Shown here: one piece after another, positions 57,059-64,000 of the stretch
How positions within the stretch are numbered: the stretch's first letter is position 1
Layout of the letters: each line of letters begins with the position of its first letter
Assembly: GCA_963741305.1 (NCBI GenBank)
Contig: CAVUHL010000007.1
Location: 1 to 64,000, forward strand
Length of the DNA stretch: 64,000 bases
Direction: 5' to 3'
Origin: DATMER01 sp963741305
GTDB lineage: Bacteria; Acidobacteriota; Thermoanaerobaculia; Multivoradales; UBA5704
Notes under the pieces: model-generated
The model's input: the letters and a program-made list of their open reading frames with translations, nothing else
Told to the model about the DNA's origin: nothing
The model's database searches: none
Made by a program: the position numbers and the translations under genes

Positions 57059-58834
57059 CTAAGGAACCTTTTCTGGAATCGCTTCGAGGGTGTCGCCCCA
57101 GCCAAGGATGCGGGCCACCTCGGTCTCGACAGCAGCGGCCAGATCAGGACCAAGCTTCTTGAACACTTTCGCCCACCCGTACAGCTCGCCAAGAAACATG
57201 TTCGAGGGAACGTGTTCCAACATCTCGAAAGCCAAGATGAATGATCCGCACTCGGCGGCAAGCTGCGCAGTCCTCCTAGCCTCGTCCCGTCGACTGAGAT
57301 TGTCCGTAAGCGAGAGGTTTCTCCTTCCCTCGAGGTCGTACAGAATGTCGCGGGCACGCCTCGCATCACCAAGACGTGCGTGGGCCAGCGCCAGCGTCTG
57401 CCAGATCACGAAGTCTGAACGTGTCGTGATCGGCCACACCGTGGCCTCGATCTCATGAACGAGGTGCCTTGCCGCCGCCTCGTCTCCGGACTCGGCCAGG
57501 CGGACGGCCTCCGACGCCGACGCCTGAAGCTTCTCCTCTGAGGAGGGAAGCGACGTTTCTGCCTGAGGCTGGTTTGATGGCCCGCGAGAGATCACTTCCT
57601 CCGTCGAGAGGAAGAGAGATGCCCCTTCCGGAGCTGGTTCCGGGGTGCTCCTAGTCTTGTCCAGAAGACGCCAGGTGGCCTTGTGCTCGTCGGCTTCAGC
57701 GGCCAGCACGGCCAAGTGGCGCAGCGTGGCCCTCCGTTCCGCCGGCTGCGCGATCTCGTCGGCCACGGATTCTGCGCGGTTCCATTGCCTGCGCCTTCCC
57801 CAGGCGACAGCCAGTGCCCCCAGGGCCACTCCACGAGACCTTCCCTCGTGCAGATCCTTCAGAACCTCTTCGGCTTCCTGGCAGAGATTCATCTCGGCGA
57901 GCCCGACCACCAGTGCGCGGACCGCGACTTCGTCCGTCCTGGTCAGGTCCCATAGTTTGCTCAAGATCCGCTGGGGCCCGTCCTCGATGCGAAGAGACAG
58001 GAACCCCTGGATAAGACTCTGCAACACGATGGCCTCCTGACCGGCATCTCCGAGCTGGGAGGCCAGGCTCTCTGCGTTCGCAAACAAGCGCAGCGCCTCT
58101 CCGGTCGTCGGAGCGGAAGGTGCCATCTGGGCCAGCGTCCAGGCAAGGTAGAACGGATCGTGGATGGAGCGGAGCGCAGTGAGCGCTGCCGGGAAGAATC
58201 CGGCCCGGGCTTGCATGCCCGCGAGGACCTGGAGGACCCAGATCCGCTCGAGACGAGTGGGTTCGATCGCCGCCAACGCCTCATGGGCCTTCTCGAAAGC
58301 CGCTCGCGCCGGGTCCCGCAAACCCGACAGCGCCATCTCCTCCCCCAGAGCGGCGAAAGCATAGGCGCGCTCGCGGTGCACCGCGACGGCGAAGGCCCGA
58401 TCCCGGATCTCGTTCAGAAGATCGAGATCGATCCTGCCTTGGTGGCGCAGAACGCGGTGGATGGCCAGCAGGTTGCCGCAACGATTTTCAGGTTCGGCTC
58501 GAAGTCGCGCCCGCGCAAGGGCTGCTCCCAGGCGCCCCTCCAGGGTCAGAACTACCAGATCCTCCGCCGCAGACGACTCTCCCCGAAGGCGAACTGCACG
58601 CCGGGCTGCAAAGAGTTGAGCCACGCCGAGCAGGTCCGAAGTTAGCAATGGATCCGCGAAGCGCCGCAATGCGATCTCGATGTCCTCGAGATAGGGCCCG
58701 TCATCCTCAAACGCCGCGAATTTCCTGTCCATCCATTCGCGATCCGCCAGCACCAGCCTCAGCAGACGATCGTGCTGGCCGGCCACATCGAGATAGGTTG
58801 TCAGATGTCGCAAGCCATGATTTTCGCAGGACAC
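57059..58834 (-). CDS. Sensor-like alpha-solenoid protein S3 (post-NACHT linker plus repeats)
   Basis: A 591-residue protein from GTG 58834. The start MSCENHGLRHLTTYLDVAGQ then LLRLVLADREWMDRK is the linker motif that follows NACHT domains. Helical repeats of about 35-40 residues follow (RAYAFAALGEEMALSGLRDP, FYLAWTLAQMAPSAPTTGEA, RALVVGLAEMNLCQEAEEV), with a low-complexity break near 400-440. No catalytic residues and no TM. Convergent with CHAT-NACHT-2 and 48 bp behind the membrane vWA gene on the same strand, so it may be co-expressed with that protein. Likely sensor half of a split STAND system, or a regulatory scaffold. Confidence 0.65.
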   Translation of the reverse strand: MSCENHGLRHLTTYLDVAGQHDRLLRLVLADREWMDRKFAAFEDDGPYLEDIEIALRRFADPLLTSDLLGVAQLFAARRAVRLRGESSAAEDLVVLTLEGRLGAALARARLRAEPENRCGNLLAIHRVLRHQGRIDLDLLNEIRDRAFAVAVHRERAYAFAALGEEMALSGLRDPARAAFEKAHEALAAIEPTRLERIWVLQVLAGMQARAGFFPAALTALRSIHDPFYLAWTLAQMAPSAPTTGEALRLFANAESLASQLGDAGQEAIVLQSLIQGFLSLRIEDGPQRILSKLWDLTRTDEVAVRALVVGLAEMNLCQEAEEVLKDLHEGRSRGVALGALAVAWGRRRQWNRAESVADEIAQPAERRATLRHLAVLAAEADEHKATWRLLDKTRSTPEPAPEGASLFLSTEEVISRGPSNQPQAETSLPSSEEKLQASASEAVRLAESGDEAAARHLVHEIEATVWPITTRSDFVIWQTLALAHARLGDARRARDILYDLEGRRNLSLTDNLSRRDEARRTAQLAAECGSFILAFEMLEHVPSNMFLGELYGWAKVFKKLGPDLAAAVETEVARILGWGDTLEAIPEKVP

Positions 58835-58882
58835 ACTCGAAGCTACCCCAAAGCTCCGGATACCGCTACCCCCACTGCGAGC

Positions 58883-60451
58883 TCACCCCCCTCTCTCGCT
58901 AATGATCCGTTTGACCGTCGTCGCCGGAAGGCCGAAGTGCTGGCCGATTTCTCCAAGCCCGTAGCCCGCGCGGCGCGCCAGGACGATGGCGGTGTCCCGG
59001 TCGTTGCCGGTCGCGAACGAGGCAAGGGACGGCCGGTTTGCAGCGGGAGCGGATGGCGCGCTTTCCCGGCGCGGCTCGGGCTGGGCAACCGGCTTCACCG
59101 GAGCAGGAGCCGGCGAGGGCGACGGAGACGGCGCTGTCCAGGACGGCTGAGAAGGAACCGGCACTGGAGCGGGCCGGGGCGTCGGCTGGGTGGCCGGGGA
59201 GGGACGGAACGTGACCGACGCTCTCTGGGGCAGGGCCGAGATCAGTGGGGTCGTCGGCTTGCCGCTCGCTTCGACGATCTTCTCCTGTGCTAGCCGCATG
59301 GAGCCGCCGATGCAGGCGCCAACCACGATATCAGCCAGGGCCCGGCCTGCCACACCTCCTCCGGAGGTCAACAGGCTCACCACCGGATCGAACAGCGCGC
59401 CACCCAGGGCTCCCCCGAGGAAGCCACCGAACGCGCAGGCCCATAGATCCTCGCGCGTGTTCTCGCGGATCCCCTGCCCCAGGCCGATGAGGAGCCCCAC
59501 GAGCGCCCAACTCAGAATGCGCAGGCCGAGAAGCAGCAGGGGATTGATGTCCGAATCGGCCGTCTCGGCTTCTACCATCTTGCCGCCGTGCTCCCGGAAA
59601 ATCTTCTCGAACAGAGCCGTCAGCTCTGAAGCGTCCGCCACCGGGTAGTACTTCCCTCCTGTCTCGGTGGCGACGCCCTGGAGAAGGTCGGTCTGTATCT
59701 CGTCGCCCAGCCCCACGGTGTAGATCTTGATTCCTTTCTGCCGCGCCCGGGCTGCGCTGTCCGGCGAATACTCTCCCTCGCCGTCGGTGAGAAAGATAAC
59801 GAACTGGGAGCGCTCCGGTGTCCTGTGGCTCGCCAGTTCACTGATCGCCGCGTCCAGACCGGCGCTCAGATTGGTGCCTCCATCGTTGTCGATCCGGTCC
59901 ACCGCCGATTTAGCCGCCTCGCGCGCCGTCTCCGACCCCAGGAAGCTCAGGGGGTGGATGACGGTCCCCACGTCGTCGAAATCCACAATGGCCACCCGGT
60001 CCGTGGGCGACAAACGGTCGATCAGGTTCTTCGCCGCGCTCCGCCGCCCTCCCCAGGGATCGTTCCCCCAGAAGAAGAGCATTTTCATGCTGCCCGAGGA
60101 GTCGAGGGCGATGGCCAGATCCGAGGTCGAGCTCTGGGCATGCGTCCGCGGCACGAGACTGTAGATCGTCTGGCCGACTGCGCCACCCGCAAACCCGCCC
60201 ACGGCGCCGAGGATAAGCCCCATGAAGAAGCCATAGATTGCCCTCCCGGGCCGCTTCTGCACCACGCCTTCGGTCATCCCGAGGGCGACCCCTAAGGCCA
60301 GCCCGAAGCCAGCGAAGTAGAGCGACATCTGGAGAAGATTCCCGGTGAAGGTCCCGGCGGCACCCGGCACCGAGACCCTCTCCATGAGAAGGAATCCCAC
60401 CAACCCACCCAGGGCACCACTGAGAATGAACCAGCGCGAACGGACTCGCAT
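58883..60451 (-). CDS. Membrane vWA-domain protein with glycine-zipper segments and C-terminal HTH
   Basis: A 522-residue protein. ATG 60451 has AGGAGG 8 nt upstream (the GTG at 60460 would overlap it). Three N-terminal hydrophobic Gly-rich segments (ALGGLVGFLLMERV, GLALGVALGM, GLILGAVGGFAGGAVGQ) precede a vWA domain with a full MIDAS: DLAIALDSSGSMK, DGGTNLSAG and FLTDGEGEYSP. More Gly-rich TMs follow (ALVGLLIGLGQ, ACAFGGFLGGALGGALFD), then a Pro-rich linker and a C-terminal helix-turn-helix (AGYGLGEIGQHFGLPATTVK). The HTH on a membrane protein is unusual. It heads the S3 operon and is divergent from GrpE-Hsp70. Confidence 0.75.
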   Translation of the reverse strand: MRVRSRWFILSGALGGLVGFLLMERVSVPGAAGTFTGNLLQMSLYFAGFGLALGVALGMTEGVVQKRPGRAIYGFFMGLILGAVGGFAGGAVGQTIYSLVPRTHAQSSTSDLAIALDSSGSMKMLFFWGNDPWGGRRSAAKNLIDRLSPTDRVAIVDFDDVGTVIHPLSFLGSETAREAAKSAVDRIDNDGGTNLSAGLDAAISELASHRTPERSQFVIFLTDGEGEYSPDSAARARQKGIKIYTVGLGDEIQTDLLQGVATETGGKYYPVADASELTALFEKIFREHGGKMVEAETADSDINPLLLLGLRILSWALVGLLIGLGQGIRENTREDLWACAFGGFLGGALGGALFDPVVSLLTSGGGVAGRALADIVVGACIGGSMRLAQEKIVEASGKPTTPLISALPQRASVTFRPSPATQPTPRPAPVPVPSQPSWTAPSPSPSPAPAPVKPVAQPEPRRESAPSAPAANRPSLASFATGNDRDTAIVLARRAGYGLGEIGQHFGLPATTVKRIISERGG

Positions 60452-60614
60452 GGATGACACCTCCTCTTCCTCGCTCCTCTTAGACCCGGTGGCCTGGAAG
60501 TTGTTGATGAATCCCCCAGCCTAAACAAGCTTCCTCGGCCCCGGGTCTTCTGGCCCTGGAAGGCGGAAGCACCCGCCTCCCGAATCCAAGCCTCAGCAGG
60601 CTTGAGGAGGCCGC

Positions 60615-61259
60615 ATGGAAGAGCTCGCGTCGTCCCAGGAGGTCGTCCCCGACGCCCTCCCCCCATCGACTCCGCCCGAAGATCCCGAAGCAGAAGATTC
60701 CCGTGGAGAGCTGACTCCGATAGAGGCCCTGACGCGGCTCGAAACAACGGTGGCCGCCGGCATCGCCGAGATCCTCCAGGAAATCCGCGAGACGGCCGCC
60801 GTCGACCGCTTCCGGGAAGGGCAGGTCGACCGCCTCCATGCGGAGCTCCAGACTTATAAGAACGATCTCGTCTCGAAACAGGCGCGTCTGTTAATCCAGG
60901 GGATCGTCCGGCTGCACGACGACCTCGGCAGGTCGGTGGCCGCGCTGCGCCAGAAGCCTGCCGAGGAACTGACCCCTGAAACCCTCTTCCGGCAATTGGC
61001 CGACTTCCAGGACGACGTCGAGCTGCTCCTCGGCCAGCACGGGGTCGAGCGCTTCGAGGCGCCCGGCGAGGAATTCGATCCGCGGCGGCAGACCGTGGCG
61101 CGCACGGTGCCCACGGACGATCCCGGCTGCGCCGGCCGGATCGCGGAACGGGTGCGGCCGGGCTTCGAGCAGGGAGAGAAGATCCTTCAAAAAGAGCGCG
61201 TCGCCGTCTGGGTCGCATCCAACGGCACGAACGACAAATCACAGGGAGGCCCTTCATGA
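60615..61259 (+). CDS. GrpE-like nucleotide exchange factor
   Basis: A 214-residue protein with an acidic, disordered N-terminus, a long coiled-coil helix (VDRFREGQVDRLHAELQTYK then NDLVSKQARLLIQGIVRLHD) and a C-terminal GrpE-like beta part (EEFDPRRQTVARTVPTDDPG, VRPGFEQGEKIL). It would exchange ADP on the Hsp70 proteins encoded directly downstream; its TGA overlaps the next ATG (ATGA). The sequence is clearly diverged from housekeeping GrpE and no DnaJ is seen, so this is a dedicated accessory chaperone set. Confidence 0.75.
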   Translation: MEELASSQEVVPDALPPSTPPEDPEAEDSRGELTPIEALTRLETTVAAGIAEILQEIRETAAVDRFREGQVDRLHAELQTYKNDLVSKQARLLIQGIVRLHDDLGRSVAALRQKPAEELTPETLFRQLADFQDDVELLLGQHGVERFEAPGEEFDPRRQTVARTVPTDDPGCAGRIAERVRPGFEQGEKILQKERVAVWVASNGTNDKSQGGPS

Positions 61260-62924
61260 GCGGAAAGCGTGTCTACGGCATCGACCTCGGCAACCACCTA
61301 CTCCTGCATCTCGCACGTCGACGAGCACGGCAAGCCCGTGGTGCTGGCAAATGCTGAAGGAGAGATGACAACGCCATCGGTAGTCTTTTTCGAGAGCCCG
61401 GAGAACATCGTCGTCGGCCAGTCGGCCAAGGAGGTCGTCATCGATCCATCCCGACCTCTGCGTATCGACAATCAAGCGGGCCATGGGCGATCCCCACTGG
61501 GAGCGCGCCTTCCATGGACAGGTCTACAAGCCCCAGGATATCTCGTCGTTCATCCTTCGCAAGGTCGCCGGCGACGCGGCGAATCTGATGGGCGAGAAGA
61601 TCGAGGACGTGGTCATCACCTGCCCTGCCTACTTCGGCGTCAATGAAAAGGAGGCGACCAAGCAGGCGGGAATCCTGGCGGGCCTGAACGTCCTCTACGT
61701 GATCCCCGAGCCCACCGCGGCGGCTCTCGCCTATGGCATCGAGCAGGATCAGGAGCAGGTGATCCTGGTCTACGACCTGGGCGGCGGGACGTTCGACATC
61801 ACGCTGATCGAGATCAAGACCGGCCAGATCACCGTCATCTGCACGGGCGGCGATCATCAGCTCGGCGGCAAGGATTGGGACGATGCCATCGTCTCCTATC
61901 TCACGCAGAAGTTCGAGGAGTCGACCGGCACACCGGCCGACGCCCTCCTCGACGATCAGGAGACCTATCAGGAGCTCCTCAACGCGGCCGAACGGTGCAA
62001 GAAGACGCTCTCCAGCCGGCAATCGGTCACGGAAGGCGTGCGCTTCGGCGGCGAGAAGGTCAAGGTTGATCTGACCCGCGAGACGTTCGACCAGATCACA
62101 GCTCCGCTCCTCGAGCGGACGATCAGCCTGACCGAGCAGGAGCTCGCCAAAGCCCGCGAGAAGGGATACACGAAGATCGACAAGCTCCTGCTCGTCGGCG
62201 GCTCGACCTATATGCCGCAGGTGATCGAGTACCGTCAAAGCGAAATTCCCCTTCGAGGTCCGCCAGTTCGATCCCAACCAGGCAGTGGCCAAAGGGGCCG
62301 CGCTCTTCGGCTACAAGTGCTACCTCGACGAGCAGATCAAGATCCGCGTCGCCGAGCAGACGGGGCAAGCGCCGGAAACGATCGACGTTCAGCAGGTCGA
62401 AGCCGCTGTGGTCGAAAAGGCCCAGACCGAAGTGGCTCAGGTGCACGGCTTGTCGCTCCGCGGCTTGAAGGCGGTGGTCGAGAAAAAGATCACGAACGTC
62501 ACTTCCAAGAGCTTCGGTCATCGTAATCATGAACGAGCAAGACCGCGAAATGGTCGCCAACCTCATCGAGATCGACAGTCCCGTTCCGACAATCCATCTC
62601 CCAGACAGTTTCAGACTTACGAGGACGGGCAGATCCAGGTCGATCTGCGCTGCATGGAGAACAAGCTCCAAGGCCGGCGCGAGGTCGAGGTCAGCGACTG
62701 CAAGGAAGTCGGCCAGGCCGTGCTCGCCTTCGCCCGCACGCTTCCCAAGTACCTCACCGATCGAGATCACGTTCCATCTTGGACCGGACGGCCTGCTGAG
62801 CCTCACAGGCCGCGATCTCACCACGAGTGGCAAGGTGGATGCCCAGTTCAAGACTGAATCGATCATGAGCCGCGAAGAGGTCGAGGAAGCGAAAACTCGA
62901 AACATGAGCCTCAAGGTGGCGTGA
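61256..62924 (+). CDS. Hsp70-family protein A, frameshifted
   Basis: About 555 residues. MSGKRVYGIDLG leads into the ATPase domain (DEHGKPVVLANAEGEMTTPS, VITCPAYFGVNEKEATKQAG, VYDLGGGTFDITLIE, LLLVGGSTYMPQVIE). A shorter, non-standard C-terminal part follows (VEKAQTEVAQVHGLSLRGLK, LTTSGKVDAQFKTESIM) instead of the full DnaK substrate domain. Extra A near 61292 and shifts near 61470, 62235, 62515, 62605 and 62760 break the frame. An accessory Hsp70 for dedicated clients, with GrpE upstream and a second Hsp70 12 bp downstream. Confidence 0.82.
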
Positions 62925-62936
62925 GGAGGACAGGCC

Positions 62937-64000
62937 ATGGGCATCGCCGTCGGCATCGATCTGGGGACGACCAATTCGGCTGTGGCGCAGGTGGACGCTC
63001 ACGGCCGGCCGGTGATCGTGCCCAACCGTTTCGGGGAGCCGATCACGCCGTCGGTGATCTGCTTCCGCAACGGTGAGGTCCTGGTCGGCCAGGAAGCCAA
63101 GGAGCTCCAGGCCGCCGGTCATCCCCAGGTCGCGGCGTTCTTCAAACGCCAGATGGGAGTCCCCAACTTCGTCTTCTATGCCGGCGGCCGTGACTACACC
63201 GCGGTCGAGCTGTCCACCTATGTGCTCGCTGCCCTCAAGCGCGACGCCGAGAGCACGCTCCGCGAAAAGGTGACGCAAGCGGTCATCACGGTGCCGGCCT
63301 ATTTTCGCAATCCCCAGCGGGAGGCGACGATCGAGGCGGGCCGGCGGGCCGGCCTGGAAGTGCTCCAGGTCGTCAACGAGCCGACGGCGGCGGCTATCGC
63401 CTACGGCTTGCGCGGCGCGGACCGCGAGCAGACCTTGCTGGTCTACGACCTGGGCGGTGGGACGTTCGACGTCACTCTGCTCCGCCTCGGCCACGGTGAG
63501 ATCCGCATCCTCAGCTCGGAAGGGGATCACGAGCTCGGCGGCAAGGACTGGGACGACCGCATCGTCGAGTTCCTCGCCAGCCGTTTCGAGTCCGAGTTCG
63601 GTTGCGATCCGCTCGCGGATCTGGAGAGTTTCGCGGACCTGCTCGTCCGCGCCGAAGAGGCTAAAAAGCGTCTCTCCAACACACAGAGCGCCCCGATCTC
63701 CCTGATCCACGCCGGCCGCCGCGGGCGCTATGAGCTCGACCGGGCCACGTTCGAACGGATCACGGCCGATCTCATGGAACGCACGATCGGGCTGACCCGC
63801 AAGGTCCTGGAAGACCAGGGGCTGACGCCGGCGAAGGTGGACGGCGCGCTCCTGGTGGGCGGCTCGACCCGCATGCCCATGGTGCACGATTTCCTCACGC
63901 GCACTTTCGGCAAGCCTCCCCTGCAGGGAGTCAACGTGGACGAGGCTGTGGCGTTGGGAGCGGCGATCCTCGCCGCCGAGCGGCAACAGGAGGCCACGGG
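62937..64000 (+). CDS. Hsp70-family protein B, cut by the window end
   Basis: At least 354 residues with an intact frame. The ATPase domain is complete: MGIAVGIDLGTTNSAVAQVD, VITVPAYFRNPQREATIEAG, VVNEPTAAAIAYGL, VYDLGGGTFDVTLLRLGHGE and LLVGGSTRMPMVHDFLTRTF. It is a closer match to standard DnaK than protein A. AGGAGG lies 7 nt before the ATG (62937). Third gene of the GrpE-Hsp70-Hsp70 operon. The C-terminal substrate-binding domain is outside the window. Confidence 0.85.
   Translation, partial: MGIAVGIDLGTTNSAVAQVDAHGRPVIVPNRFGEPITPSVICFRNGEVLVGQEAKELQAAGHPQVAAFFKRQMGVPNFVFYAGGRDYTAVELSTYVLAALKRDAESTLREKVTQAVITVPAYFRNPQREATIEAGRRAGLEVLQVVNEPTAAAIAYGLRGADREQTLLVYDLGGGTFDVTLLRLGHGEIRILSSEGDHELGGKDWDDRIVEFLASRFESEFGCDPLADLESFADLLVRAEEAKKRLSNTQSAPISLIHAGRRGRYELDRATFERITADLMERTIGLTRKVLEDQGLTPAKVDGALLVGGSTRMPMVHDFLTRTFGKPPLQGVNVDEAVALGAAILAAERQQEAT

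Overview
The window is a GC-rich (low to mid 60s % by eye) bacterial chromosome segment. No rRNA, tRNA or marker gene fixes the taxonomy. The mix points to an Acidobacteriota-type genome (Thermoanaerobaculia-like) or another large-genome soil or sediment lineage: many CHAT-TPR proteins, a lanthipeptide-type precursor with a KLRLNRETL leader, a fused E1 alpha/beta dehydrogenase and a GH75-type glycosidase. This is inference from gene content. Many genes are broken by one-base indels while their motifs continue in another frame, which looks like draft-assembly error. Coordinates for those genes span all fragments.

Layout. (1) 1-3.75 kb: end of an OPT transporter, then two paralogous secreted 8-cysteine proteins that flank a VapBC-like toxin-antitoxin pair and an 18-bp inverted repeat. 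(2) 4.1-8.4 kb: an accessory cassette (IS1-like transposase, small RHH-like ORF, a two-gene and a three-gene operon of unknown function) bracketed by inverted copies of a 21-bp-period repeat array. (3) 8.5-17.3 kb: core metabolism, namely 2OG-Fe(II) oxygenase, an E3-E1-E2 2-oxoacid dehydrogenase operon, an MBL hydrolase, a glycerophospholipid acyltransferase and a toxin-antitoxin remnant. (4) 17.3-21.8 kb: small membrane and zinc proteins, a GH75-like enzyme, HEAT-repeat proteins, a long 21-bp repeat array and an orphan RiPP precursor. (5) 21.8-58.8 kb: a conflict/cell-death-type island with one TIR protein, eight CHAT (caspase-like) proteins, a C25/gingipain-like protein, two CHAT-NACHT ATPases, three alpha-solenoid proteins, an OmpA protein, a multi-pass membrane protein and several CHAT remnants. 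(6) 58.9-64 kb: a membrane vWA protein with a C-terminal HTH, divergent from a GrpE-Hsp70-Hsp70 operon that runs off the end.

How the island may work. The two CHAT-NACHT proteins stop just after the winged-helix part of the ATPase module and carry no C-terminal sensor. Next to each, tail to tail, lies a gene whose protein starts exactly at the helical linker that normally follows NACHT (a [YH]xL[RK][HY]L...AG motif) and continues as an alpha-solenoid. The TIR gene is likewise followed by such a solenoid gene with no NACHT. The simplest reading is a set of split STAND-like systems, with effector or effector-ATPase encoded in one gene and sensor in another. The TIR gene and CHAT-NACHT-2 also share a divergent heptad-repeat gene with a conserved leader and a 16-bp upstream motif. 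Sensor 2 is in an operon with a multi-pass membrane protein and sensor 3 with the vWA protein, which suggests surveillance at the membrane. The remaining CHAT proteins (TPR-, FGE- or NACHT-linked) belong to a few CHAT subfamilies recombined with different partners, and several deleted copies show active turnover.
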